Shown here: positions 1 to 10,280 of the stretch, piece by piece
Layout: each line of letters begins with the position of its first letter
How positions within the stretch are numbered: the first letter of the stretch is position 1
Assembly (NCBI GenBank): GCA_040755155.1
Contig: JBFMBP010000144.1
Coordinates: forward strand, 48,339 to 112,338
From: Candidatus Omnitrophota bacterium
GTDB lineage: Bacteria; Hinthialibacterota; Hinthialibacteria; Hinthialibacterales; Hinthialibacteraceae
Reading direction: 5' to 3'
Length of the DNA stretch: 64,000 bases
Notes under the pieces: model-generated
The model's input: only the letters and a program-made list of their open reading frames with translations
What the model was told of the DNA's origin: nothing
Database searches by the model: none
Made by a program: the position numbers and the translations under genes

Positions 1-60
1 GCCGAGGCCAACGGCGGACTAGATCAACTGCCGCGAAAAATCCATTTCACCGCCGCCTAA
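1..60 (+). CDS. 3' end of an unidentified CDS (partial)
   Basis: Frame 1 is open from the first base and ends at a TAA at 58-60, giving about 19 residues ending in HFTAA. The gene begins before the window, so its identity cannot be judged. It lies on the same strand as the next gene, about 26 bases upstream of it. Confidence 0.45.
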   Translation, partial: AEANGGLDQLPRKIHFTAA

Positions 61-65
61 GAAGG

Positions 66-1979
<1,914 letters not shown>

Positions 1980-2027
1980 TTTTCACCGAGACTCTTCGTA
2001 TTCGGCGCTATCCGGTTTTATACTTAA

Positions 2028-2132
2028 TAGGGACAGTGAGACGGTGAGACATGGTGACTTGGCGACTTGGTGATTCGGGTAAGGTTGTTTCTGTCTATTA
2101 AATATCCCTTATTTTTCATCATTCATCATTTG
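2028..2132 (+). repeat. Composite repeat cassette, second copy
   Basis: GAGAC/GACTTGG-type units (2028-2075) are followed by GTAAGGTTGTTTCTG, an AATATCCC-like segment, then TTTTTCATCATTCATCATT. This matches the cassette at 66-159 part for part. It fills most of the gap between the lipoprotein gene and nadE. Confidence 0.7.
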
Positions 2133-2192
2133 CATTTGCAGCCCCGCTATTCAGGTTGTCAATAAATACAATTCGAGAGTAAAAGTAAAAAA

Positions 2193-3971
2193 ATGACCAG
2201 CAAAAAAAACGTCTCCTTTCTGCGCGCCGGCGCGGCGCAAATCAATCCCACGGTCGGCGATCTTCCCGGCAATACGCGCAAGATTCGCGAGTGGATTCAT
2301 AAAGCCAAAGATAAAGGCGTTCAATTTTTAGCCTTTCCCGAACTAGCGATCTGCGGCTATCCTCCCAAAGACCTGCTGCTAAAAACCCAGTTCATCGCCG
2401 ATCAACAGCGCCGCCTCGACGAAATCGTCCCCGAAACCAAGGGAATGCTTGTCGTCGCCGGCCTGGTCGTCCGCGACGGCGACAGCTACAACGCCGCCGC
2501 CGTCATGCACGACGGCCAGCTCGTAGGCGTCGCCCGCAAAGTGGGATTGCCGAATTACCGCGTCTTCGACGAGAAGCGCTATTTCCGGCGCGGCGAGTTT
2601 CTTTCCATTTTCCAGACCGACATCGCCAGCTTCGGCGTTTTGATTTGCGAGGATTTATGGCATCCCCAAACCGCGGCCAACATGGCGGCTACGGGCGTTG
2701 ATCTTATCCTCTGCCTCTCCGCCTCCCCCTTCAGCGCCGGACGCTGTCTGGAGCGGAAGACCATGATCGAATGCCGCTGCCAGGATCACGCCGTGGGGCT
2801 GGTCTTTTGCAACCAGGTGGGAGGGCAGGACGAACTCCTGTTCGACGGGCGCAGCCTCATCGTCTCTCCCCAAGGGAAGATCATCGCCGAAGGGGCGGCT
2901 TTTGCGGAAGACCTCATTGTAGGCGACATCCGTTTCGAGGAGATTCACCGCGGTCGGCTGGCCGTTCCCATCCAACGCGATTCCCTTCCCGCGGAACAGC
3001 CAGGGGCGGAACCGGTGCGCCTTTTCGTTTCCAACGGCAACACGGCTTCCACTGTTCCCAACGCGGGCGCCCTCGATCTGCGCCGCAATCCCTTTTTGCC
3101 CAAACCGGTTTCGCTCGCCTACGATCCCATCGCAGACGTTTACCAAGCGCTGGTTATGGGCGTGCGGGATTACGTCCATAAAAACGGCTTCCAAAAAGCC
3201 GTCATCGGTTTGAGCGGCGGGATCGATTCCGCCTTGACGGCGGCCATCGCCGCCGACGCCCTCGAACCGGAAAACGTAACCGGCATTTCCATGCCTAGCC
3301 GCTATTCCTCCGATCACAGCCAAAGCGACGCCGCCCAATTGGCGCAAAACCTGGGCATCGAATTCAAGCAATTCGCCATCGAAGACATTTTCGCCCAATA
3401 TCTGCAACTTTTTCATGAAGAATTTCATAGCCGCGATCCGGATATTACCGAGGAAAATCTGCAATCCCGCATCCGGGGCAATATCCTGATGGCCATTTCC
3501 AACAAATTCGGGCATATCGTGCTGGCGACCGGCAACAAGTCGGAAATGGCGGTGGGCTATGCGACGCTTTACGGCGACATGTGCGGCGGCCTGGCCGTCA
3601 TCGCCGATGCGCCGAAAACGATGGTGTACGAATTGGCGCGCTTCCGCAACCGCGCAGCGGGACGCGATTTAATCCCGGAAAACTCCATCCTCAAGCCCCC
3701 GTCGGCGGAATTGCGCAACGGACAGCTCGATACGGACAGCCTTCCCGAGTACGATATATTGGACGGCATTCTGCACGCCTACATTGAACAGGATTGCAGC
3801 CTGGCCGAAATCGTGGAACTGGGCTACGACCCGGAAACGGCGAGACGCATTATCAATATGGTCGACCGCGCCGAATACAAGCGCCGGCAAGCGGCCATCG
3901 TCTTGCGCGTTACCTCCAAAGCCTTCGGCAGCGACCGGCGTTTGCCCGTAACCAACAAATACAAATCTTGA
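2193..3971 (+). CDS. nadE: Glutamine-dependent NAD+ synthetase
   Basis: This 592-residue two-domain enzyme makes NAD+ from deamido-NAD+, ATP and glutamine in the cytoplasm, the last step of NAD biosynthesis. Residues 1 to about 270 form a nitrilase-type amidase with the expected triad: Glu50 in FPELAICGYPP, Lys116 in ARKVGLPNY and Cys152 in VLICEDLW. The C-terminal half is the ATP-pyrophosphatase synthetase domain, with the P-loop SGGIDSALTAA at about 341 and the ATGNKSEMAVGYATLYGDM segment at about 450. Length fits the bacterial two-domain type. The start is an ATG after an A-rich leader with only a weak purine stretch upstream. It stands alone, followed closely by a membrane-protein gene. 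Confidence 0.96.
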   Translation: MTSKKNVSFLRAGAAQINPTVGDLPGNTRKIREWIHKAKDKGVQFLAFPELAICGYPPKDLLLKTQFIADQQRRLDEIVPETKGMLVVAGLVVRDGDSYNAAAVMHDGQLVGVARKVGLPNYRVFDEKRYFRRGEFLSIFQTDIASFGVLICEDLWHPQTAANMAATGVDLILCLSASPFSAGRCLERKTMIECRCQDHAVGLVFCNQVGGQDELLFDGRSLIVSPQGKIIAEGAAFAEDLIVGDIRFEEIHRGRLAVPIQRDSLPAEQPGAEPVRLFVSNGNTASTVPNAGALDLRRNPFLPKPVSLAYDPIADVYQALVMGVRDYVHKNGFQKAVIGLSGGIDSALTAAIAADALEPENVTGISMPSRYSSDHSQSDAAQLAQNLGIEFKQFAIEDIFAQYLQLFHEEFHSRDPDITEENLQSRIRGNILMAISNKFGHIVLATGNKSEMAVGYATLYGDMCGGLAVIADAPKTMVYELARFRNRAAGRDLIPENSILKPPSAELRNGQLDTDSLPEYDILDGILHAYIEQDCSLAEIVELGYDPETARRIINMVDRAEYKRRQAAIVLRVTSKAFGSDRRLPVTNKYKS

Positions 3972-3983
3972 AATGGTGTTGCA

Positions 3984-4526
3984 ATGAAAAAGATCTTTTG
4001 TTTATTTTCCATGTCGATTTTGACGCGCCAGGCATTCGCCCAAACCGAAGGCGAATCTTTCTTTGACAAATATTTGCCTATTGCCAAACTTTTCGATTCC
4101 CCAGTTTTTTTCGGAATCGTCATCGGCAGCGCCATTCTGTTTTTGCTAGCCGCTTATATCTTCATTAATTATGCGAAAGCGCTGGAAAAGAGAAGCAGCG
4201 AGTGGGCGAAGAGCAAAAAACTCGATGAGATCGTTGCGGCTCTTGAAAGCCCTATACCCCAGGAAGCCAAAATGGCCTTCGTCCATCTCCGCAAGCGTTC
4301 CGGCGAGCAAGAAATCCAGTCGCTCATCGAAAGGCTGCAAGAACAGCGGCGCACCGGGAAAATCAATCCTTCCTTCATTTATCTTTTAGAAGATCTGCAC
4401 GCCGTTTCCGCCGTACCGCTGCTGGAACAAATCGCAAAAGGCAAATCCCAAGCCGCCTCCCTAGCCGGACACGCCTTGGACTGCATCATGACCGAAGAAG
4501 AAGCCCGCAGCGAAACCAAAGCCTAA
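3984..4526 (+). CDS. Small membrane protein with HEAT-like helical tail
   Basis: This 180-residue protein has an N-terminal signal or anchor region, then a clear transmembrane segment (about 35-58, FFGIVIGSAILFLLAAYIF). A charged, helical cytoplasmic-type region follows, with paired helices that resemble a HEAT-type repeat near the C-terminus (VSAVPLLEQIAKG). It begins 12 bases after nadE and may be co-transcribed with it. No family was recognised. A scaffold role would be inference from the helical repeat alone. Confidence 0.65.
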   Translation: MKKIFCLFSMSILTRQAFAQTEGESFFDKYLPIAKLFDSPVFFGIVIGSAILFLLAAYIFINYAKALEKRSSEWAKSKKLDEIVAALESPIPQEAKMAFVHLRKRSGEQEIQSLIERLQEQRRTGKINPSFIYLLEDLHAVSAVPLLEQIAKGKSQAASLAGHALDCIMTEEEARSETKA

Positions 4527-4550
4527 AATTCCATCGTTATCATAAGTGCA

Positions 4551-4714
4551 ACTATTTAGCCTTATGAAGAGAAGAAATACGAATTCATTATTTCGCCCTT
4601 TCAGGGCTTAAGGTTTTTGTTGATCCTGTTCCCAGGCCGTTGGCCTGGGCTATCTTATTTCGCCCTTTCAGGGCTTAAAAACAAGGATTTCTCTTCAATC
4701 GGGTAAACTGTTAC
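4551..4714 (+). repeat. 164-bp three-hairpin repeat, family B, copy 1
   Basis: The element runs from ACTATTTAGCC to GTAAACTGTTAC. It holds two copies of the hairpin GCCCTTTCAGGGC flanking CCCAGGCCGTTGGCCTGGG. A near-identical 164-bp copy in the same orientation lies at 49199-49362. The 3' edge runs straight into an open frame that lacks a start, so the insertion probably cut that gene. Confidence 0.85.
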
Positions 4715-5263
4715 AATTCTTTTTCCGATCATATCAGTTTCGACGTTCGACTCTCGGAGACGATTCCCGATGCATTAACTCTTTTATTTTCTCTTCTTCC
4801 AATTATTTGCGATGAAAACATAAAACCTAATATCTGGACGCAACGTCCCGGCTCTCTTCAAGGTTCTTATCCTTATCAAGTTTTCTGGCTGTATTTTGAG
4901 GCTTATTCTTTTATGGAAGATAAGGTTGAGTTTGAATGCCTCACCGATCCGGCTACGATTTTTGGGGATTATTCATTCGTCAACATTGACTTAACCGCTA
5001 AAGGTTTCCCTGACGTCGTTGATTCCGTTTCGTTTATTTTTCTCAACGGCGTTTCTTATTATCCTCCAAGAAAATTCATAAAAATGGATATTAATTATTT
5101 TCGCTATGACGGTTTTGAACATATTTTTAGGGAAGTTAATGATGTTGTGTTTTTAGTAGAACTAACAAATGGGGAAATATACAAAATATCCGTTCCCGAC
5201 ATGCCTCCAAAATTTACATTGACGCCGCAGGTTGGCATTATCGACTGGCAGGAATACGATTGA
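4715..5263 (+). pseudogene. 5'-truncated gene of unknown function abutting a repeat
   Basis: The frame is open from a stop at 4676 through 5263 with no in-frame ATG, GTG or TTG until the ATG at 4913. The translation before 4913 (for example TIPDALTLLFSLLP) looks as protein-like as the part after it. The simplest reading is a gene whose 5' end was lost when the family B repeat was placed at 4714. Codon use is more AT-rich than in neighbours, suggesting transfer. If ATG 4913 is used, a 116-residue acidic, aromatic-rich protein would be made. No family recognised. Confidence 0.5.
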
Positions 5264-5286
5264 AGAAAAAGGTATACAGACAAATC

Positions 5287-5395
5287 CTCAAAAGGCAGGC
5301 GGCAAGGGCAAGGTAGTTTCTGCCCTTGAGACCGTAGGATGGGTCGTGTTTTTTGACCCATCATTTTTTCATCACTCATCACTCTTCATTCAATG
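5287..5395 (+). repeat. Composite repeat cassette with GTAGGATGGGTCG hairpin
   Basis: The order is GGCAAGGGCAAGGT, TTTCTGCCCTTGAG, then the stem GATGGGTCGTG...TTTGACCCATC (5339-5362) and a degenerate CATCACT/CATTC array. The end overlaps the stop of the minus-strand propeller gene. It is related to the cassettes at 66, 2028, 30276 and 32631. Confidence 0.65.
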
Positions 5396-7614
5396 AATCC
5401 GGCATAGCGGCCCAGCCAATAGGGCAAGAGCCAAAAGACGCCGCAACTTTCGAAATGCCCTTCAGTATCTTGAATATCTCCCGCTGTTGCGCTCCACGGA
5501 TTCTTATCCCACCGCATGACTCCCCGTTCGCTGGCGGGCAGCATACGGTCGATTTGCAGCGATTCCACCATAGGAAAGCGGACAAGCCGAACATCCTCGC
5601 GCTGCGAATTGTCCACCGTCCATTGGATTAAATCCAACGATTGATCGCGCAGAAAATCCACGCTTTCGGTTGGATGGCAATCCTCGCCTCCAACTAAACC
5701 ATAGATGAAATTGTAAAAAGGATCGTTTTCATTCTCGATGGTTTTGTAAGCCCAAGTCAATCCTTCCAAAAACGCTGTGCGCAATTGAGGATCGTCTTCG
5801 TTCAGCATCAATCCCGGCGCGGCCAAAGCGAGCAGTTCGTCGTCGATATGGGTGCGGTCCGATCTCCCGTAACTTTTAGGGCGGCGGCAATTGTCCAGAT
5901 AGCCATGTTTTTCGATTAATTTTTTAAACTCGTTTTGATATTTCTCGTCGCCGGTGATGAAATAGGCAGTTTTTAAATAGGACAAAATTTCAAACGAATT
6001 GATCGGCCTTTCCACCCGCCAATCGGGATCGTGATTCAATTTTTCCGGCGACCATACGCCCCACCGCGTCGGCTGGCCGTCGATGTCGCGCAGAACGTAG
6101 CCGCCGCGAATGATTCCATCCATAATTTTGCGCACATGATCGCGAACGCGGGATTTATGCGCATCGTCGGCGGCCAGTTTGTAATAAAAATAATATCCGA
6201 AAAAATGTCCCGTAATTTCATCCGAACTGGTATCGCCTTTCCAAAGCCATTTGCCGTCCGCCGAGAGGCGCCAACGCTTCTCCATCGGTTTATAGCGCGG
6301 ATCGCGAAGGCGTCGCTCCGCCGCTTCTTGGGGAGAAATCGCTTCGTTGGAGTCGGCCATGCGCTTCCAATCGCTGGGAACGATGGTGCGGGCGACGAAA
6401 CTGCCGGTTTGCGTGATAGTTTGCAGCCGCTCCAGCGCATCGTAGGCGCGATCCGCTCGATCTTTGGCTTCGGGATTCTTCGTTACGGCGAAACGCAGGC
6501 TTTCCATGGCCATATACATGCTAGTGTATTGGCCGTCGTTGTCGTCGTCGTAAGGTTCGAAAACCGAACGATCGGCGGGATTGGGGAAGTAACATTTCTC
6601 CACGAATCCGGGCGGCCGGATATGGCGCTTTCCCAGAATTTGGCGAAAATAAGCCTCCTTTTCCGCCAATGTCATTGTTTTTCGCTTGATGGCGCTGACG
6701 CCTTTGGCCGTAGCAATCCAAGCCGCGCCATCCGGAGCGATGGCCAAGGCGCGCACATCGTCGCTGAGCAGCCAACGGCGGCTATGGCGCTGCGACCATC
6801 GCAGGCCGTCATACCGCGCAACGCCGCCGCCGGTTCCGATCCATAAGGTTCCGTCGGCGTCGAAGGCCAAAGCGCGGACATCATGATAGGGCAAACCGTC
6901 GCGTCCGGAAATCGATCGAATGCGCTTGCCGTCTTGATAAACGTCAATGCCGCCCAATTCGCCGATCCATAATTTCCCATCCGGCGCAAAGGCTAAAGCG
7001 TTCGTCTCGCTATAGGTCAACTCTTCATCTTTGAAATAATAATCCAGTTCTTTTTCGTCCCAGCGATAAAGTCCTACTCCCGTTGCGATCCACAATGCTC
7101 CTTCACCGTCGAGCGCGGCGTCTCTGGCGTTCAACGACCAGCCGCTTGCGATGTTTTGCCATTGGCCGTTATTCCAACGCCATGAACCGTCCGGGCCGAT
7201 GGCGATCATATCATCGGGAAGCAGGCCGATAACGCCGATAGGATTTTGAATTCCCTTAGTTTTATCAATCCCCTTATCGGAGATTCGATATACGCCGTTC
7301 CAAGCGCCCACCCAAAGAACGCCCTGGCGATCCATCTGCAATTCGTATACGGGTCCCGGTTCGACTTCGGGAACGATAGACCACGCTCCGCCGCGCAAAG
7401 CGAAAAGACCGGCTTGGGTTCCAGCCCATACGGTTCCATCTCCATCTATGGCGATAGCGCGAACGTCATTGGCGGAGTCTCCGCCGGGAATTGGATAGGC
7501 TTCATGATATTCCTGAACGAAGGGATCGTCTTTTATTCCTGCGGAGGCTTCTAAACCCCATAAACAAATAAGGAAGGCGAAGAAAAATCGAAATACGTAA
7601 ATGGACTTCTTCAT
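5386..7614 (-). CDS. Secreted two-component-regulator-type propeller protein
   Basis: A 742-residue protein with a cleavable signal peptide (ending near EASAG). Residues about 50-325 hold six or so repeats of the form LWIGTxxGVxRYDG, the blade signature of the propeller found in hybrid two-component sensors. There is no kinase domain and no membrane anchor. The C-terminal 400 residues are mostly helical with many aromatic residues (HFFGYYFYYKLAADD), possibly an alpha/alpha-toroid carbohydrate-active fold; that is inference. The start has GGGAG six bases upstream of the ATG. Single gene, no operon partner. Confidence 0.78.
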   Translation of the reverse strand: MKKSIYVFRFFFAFLICLWGLEASAGIKDDPFVQEYHEAYPIPGGDSANDVRAIAIDGDGTVWAGTQAGLFALRGGAWSIVPEVEPGPVYELQMDRQGVLWVGAWNGVYRISDKGIDKTKGIQNPIGVIGLLPDDMIAIGPDGSWRWNNGQWQNIASGWSLNARDAALDGEGALWIATGVGLYRWDEKELDYYFKDEELTYSETNALAFAPDGKLWIGELGGIDVYQDGKRIRSISGRDGLPYHDVRALAFDADGTLWIGTGGGVARYDGLRWSQRHSRRWLLSDDVRALAIAPDGAAWIATAKGVSAIKRKTMTLAEKEAYFRQILGKRHIRPPGFVEKCYFPNPADRSVFEPYDDDNDGQYTSMYMAMESLRFAVTKNPEAKDRADRAYDALERLQTITQTGSFVARTIVPSDWKRMADSNEAISPQEAAERRLRDPRYKPMEKRWRLSADGKWLWKGDTSSDEITGHFFGYYFYYKLAADDAHKSRVRDHVRKIMDGIIRGGYVLRDIDGQPTRWGVWSPEKLNHDPDWRVERPINSFEILSYLKTAYFITGDEKYQNEFKKLIEKHGYLDNCRRPKSYGRSDRTHIDDELLALAAPGLMLNEDDPQLRTAFLEGLTWAYKTIENENDPFYNFIYGLVGGEDCHPTESVDFLRDQSLDLIQWTVDNSQREDVRLVRFPMVESLQIDRMLPASERGVMRWDKNPWSATAGDIQDTEGHFESCGVFWLLPYWLGRYAGFIE

Positions 7615-7764
7615 AAAAATCTCCCAAATCGATCGGATTTCAAACTCCTACTACGCAGCTCGTACTCTCAGGCTGTTGTAAATATCATTTAAAAAAGGCG
7701 TTGAGTCTTTCATGTTCATAGCTTTCGAAACGCGAAATGAGTCGAATGCCGCGAAATTAATTCT

Positions 7765-7844
7765 CCCAGCCTTGAAAGGCTGGGCTATTGCCAAATGCCC
7801 CTTTAAAGGGGCAAACGATAATAGCCCACCGTTTCAACGGCGGG
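7765..7844 (+). repeat. Three-hairpin repeat, family A, copy 1
   Basis: Three perfect or near-perfect hairpins lie in a row: CCCAGCCTTGAAAGGCTGGG, TGCCCCTTTAAAGGGGCA and a CCCACCGTTTCAACGGCGGG variant, separated by short AT-rich linkers. Identical arrangements lie at 25679, 30187, 34836 (inverted) and 63906 (inverted), with a partial one at 17400. The rest of the 7615-7974 gap shows nothing recognisable. Confidence 0.9.
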
Positions 7845-7974
7845 TATGTGGAGGTTTTCTTTTCGCGTCTTCGTTACATAAGCGTAATTTTGGAACGTCT
7901 TATAAACTCCTCCTCGCGCCTAACATGAGTTGCAAAAAAGGAATAGAGATAGTAGTTTTAAAACATTCCGGCGA

Positions 7975-8877
7975 TTATCCAACAAAACTCTCGACGAATT
8001 GTTTCGCCTTTTTGGCTTGCGCCAGGATTTCCGCCTGGCTGCCGGGCGCCAGCGTTTCAATCACAACGGGACCGCGAGCGAATCCCCCCTTCTTCAATAG
8101 GGAAAACACTGCTGGGAAATCCACCTTCCCTTCGCCGGGCGTAACCATCACGTTTTGCGGAGGCAGATAATCCTTAACGCACATGCCCGTCACAATACCA
8201 TCGACGCTTGGAGCGTCCAGGATGGGATTCAACTCGCCTTTCGAATAATAAAAAATATTGCCGGGATCGTACCAGAGAGTAAAATTGTTCTTGCCCACTT
8301 TTTCGATCGATTTTCGGCATTGCGGACCGGTGGCGTTCGAACCGCCATGTGGTTTCAATGTCAATCCTACTTTTTTGCTCTCCGCATAATCGCAGCATTC
8401 GGAGATAATCTTATAATAAGGTTCATAAAGTTCGGGCGCCTCGACGCCCCCCATCATCAGCGTTTTCCCTTTCACGGCGGCGCAACGATCGATCAATTTC
8501 CTTAGCGCGTCGATTCCCGTCTGGATCGTAGGCTGCATCGGAAAGCCTCCGCCATAGACGGCGGGAACTTCCAAACCTCGTTTCTTGACCTCTTCCCCGA
8601 TCTGCTGCGCCTCTTCCGGCGTGGTTTCGAAAGTTATGATCAGACTGGTTTTGGAATTGCACGTCATCAGTCCGGCATGTTTGAAACCCGCTTCCGCAAT
8701 GGCGTCCAGCGCTACGCGATAGTCGTACTTGTCCCAAGGCCGCGTAAAACACCCGATTGGCCAATTCGATTGGCGATCCGTCGATTCGGAAGCGAATACC
8801 GATCGCGAAACCGCCGCCGCTAATCCCAGATTCGCCGTCCATTTGAAGAAATCGCGCCGATTGCATTGATTGGACAT
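7975..8877 (-). CDS. Tat-exported xylose-isomerase-like TIM-barrel protein
   Basis: About 300 residues in the AP endonuclease family 2 / sugar phosphate isomerase-epimerase fold. The N-terminus carries a twin-arginine leader (RRDFFKWTANLG) followed by a hydrophobic stretch ending in FASES. ATG at 8877 is preferred because GGGAG lies seven bases upstream; the frame extends further 5' without a better start. Barrel segments with metal-ligand-type acidic residues are visible (LWYDPGNIFYY, GVEAPELYEPYY). Such proteins are periplasmic sugar isomerases or epimerases of unknown substrate in PVC-like bacteria. It stands alone. Confidence 0.82.
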   Translation of the reverse strand: MSNQCNRRDFFKWTANLGLAAAVSRSVFASESTDRQSNWPIGCFTRPWDKYDYRVALDAIAEAGFKHAGLMTCNSKTSLIITFETTPEEAQQIGEEVKKRGLEVPAVYGGGFPMQPTIQTGIDALRKLIDRCAAVKGKTLMMGGVEAPELYEPYYKIISECCDYAESKKVGLTLKPHGGSNATGPQCRKSIEKVGKNNFTLWYDPGNIFYYSKGELNPILDAPSVDGIVTGMCVKDYLPPQNVMVTPGEGKVDFPAVFSLLKKGGFARGPVVIETLAPGSQAEILAQAKKAKQFVESFVG

Positions 8878-9045
8878 AAGCATTCTCCCATTCGCTTCGA
8901 TCATACTATCCTCATAAGGCTCCAGTATAGAAGAAAATAGGTTTGATGGCGACTCTTCCTCTTTAAGGAGCGCCAATATTCTTATTTTTCAGTTTTACGT
9001 TTGGAAAAAGTTTAAGAACTTTTTACGTTGAGTCGCCTCTATGGA

Positions 9046-9073
9046 TTGCCCTTGGAAAGCAATTTTATATAAT
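9046..9073 (+). promoter_or_regulatory. Candidate sigma-70 promoter for the PTS-IIA gene
   Basis: TTGCCC at 9046-9051 and TATAAT at 9068-9073 are 16 bases apart, about 45 bases before the likely ATG. Confidence 0.4.
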
Positions 9074-9119
9074 AATTTAAATGATCTATTTCAAGAATCG
9101 AATTTTGGGAACCAATGGG

Positions 9120-9578
9120 ATGCAACTCTCCGAAATCCTAAGCGAAGATCGTATTTGTCTCGACGCCCAAAGCGAAACAAAATCGGAGGCGATCCGCGAA
9201 CTCGCCGCAATTGCCGCAAAAAGCGGTAAAGTTAGCAATTTGGATAAACTAGTTGAATCCTTAATGGCCCGCGAGAAAATTCAAACCACCGGCATCGGCT
9301 ATGGCATGGCGATTCCCCACGCCACGGCGGAAGGCGTCCGCGGCGTCGTCCTCGTGTTGGGAATATCGAAGAAAGGCATCGATTTCGAATCCCTGGACGG
9401 ACGCCCGGTTCACTTGGTTTTCTTGCTGGCGGGGGAACCGAGATTGCAGACCTCTTTTCTCAGCATCCTGAGCAAAATCTCCCGATATTTCCGCAAAGAA
9501 ACCTTCCGCAACGAAATATTGCAAGCCGAATCCGCCCAAGAAATCCTTTCTCTCCTCCGTTCCCGCGAAGAACAATAA
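9120..9578 (+). CDS. PTS IIA domain protein (fructose/PtsN type)
   Basis: About 152 residues forming one EIIA domain of the fructose/mannitol/nitrogen class. The active-site histidine is in GIGYGMAIPHA. No EIIB or EIIC is nearby, so a regulatory role like PtsN (nitrogen PTS) is more likely than sugar transport; that is inference. The ATG at 9120 (MQLSEIL) is chosen because family members start here; an ATG at 9081 would add 13 residues. The gene is isolated, with a convergent hairpin downstream. Confidence 0.88.
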   Translation: MQLSEILSEDRICLDAQSETKSEAIRELAAIAAKSGKVSNLDKLVESLMAREKIQTTGIGYGMAIPHATAEGVRGVVLVLGISKKGIDFESLDGRPVHLVFLLAGEPRLQTSFLSILSKISRYFRKETFRNEILQAESAQEILSLLRSREEQ

Positions 9579-9649
9579 CCCTTGATGACGCATTGCAGCG
9601 AAAAGGAATATCGTTAAAACTTTCTGGATTTATGTAGAATTCTTCCATA

Positions 9650-9685
9650 AAAAGAGACCAGACGGAGTGAACCGATCTGGTCTCT
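9650..9685 (-). terminator. Rho-independent terminator for the sigma-operon
   Basis: AGAGACCAGA...TCTGGTCTCT forms a strong stem; read on the minus strand it is followed by TTTTT. It lies about 30 bases past the stop of the minus-strand gene at 9714. Confidence 0.75.
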
Positions 9686-9713
9686 CAACGGTCTTCGGAT
9701 CGCTCAATTCTGA

Positions 9714-10226
9714 TTATTCGATAGCCTTTTTGTCGACTTCAGAGAGTGCGGCCGCGCTATCCGGCGCAACGGTAGATATCTCCTCATCGGTTTCAATCTG
9801 GACTGTTGAGGTTACATCTCCCGTTTTTCCATCGATAACGTTGACTTCGCGTACGGTTTTTACCTTTTCAATGCTATCCGGCGCGATTGTGGATATCTTC
9901 TCAACGGTTTCAATTTGGACTGTTGCGGTTGCATCGCCCGTTTTTTCATCGATGATGTTGACTTCGCGTACGGTTTTTACCTCTACGATGTACGAACGCA
10001 AGGCGGTGTACCCTGCCCACGACGAGGTCGCGACGACCGTTATTAGGAATAGACACAGCGTCCACGCTGTTTTTTGATGAGTTGTCATCCATCGAATCAT
10101 GATGGGTTTCTCCTTTCGGTATTCTTGAATGAGTTGGTTTTTGAGGCGTTCTCGGTGACTGCTTTCGACGATGCGCGGCGCCTGCGTTTCGGCGAGCCAT
10201 TCTTCCATGCTTTTCTTGCGTTTCAT
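9714..10226 (-). CDS. Single-pass membrane protein, probable sigma-factor partner
   Basis: A 170-residue protein with a cytoplasmic N-terminus (about 45 residues), one transmembrane helix (about 50-72, TAWTLCLFLITVVATSSWAG) and an external tail. The tail contains a tandem duplication of about 39 residues: EVKTVREVNIIDEKTGD is repeated as KVKTVREVNVIDGKTGD. It begins 54 bases after the ECF sigma gene, the usual position for an anti-sigma factor. No zinc-binding anti-sigma HxxxCxxC motif is present, so the anti-sigma role rests on context and topology. A GGAGG sits seven bases before the ATG. Confidence 0.68.
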   Translation of the reverse strand: MKRKKSMEEWLAETQAPRIVESSHRERLKNQLIQEYRKEKPIMIRWMTTHQKTAWTLCLFLITVVATSSWAGYTALRSYIVEVKTVREVNIIDEKTGDATATVQIETVEKISTIAPDSIEKVKTVREVNVIDGKTGDVTSTVQIETDEEISTVAPDSAAALSEVDKKAIE

Positions 10227-10280
10227 GATACGCCTCCACTTCGCTTTTTATTCGTTTCGGATCGGCCAATCCAATTAGTA

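Noticed and set aside
2655-3515. 286-aa minus-strand frame
   Set aside because: Antisense to nadE.
6031-6846. 271-aa plus-strand frame
   Set aside because: Shadow of the propeller gene, no start signal.
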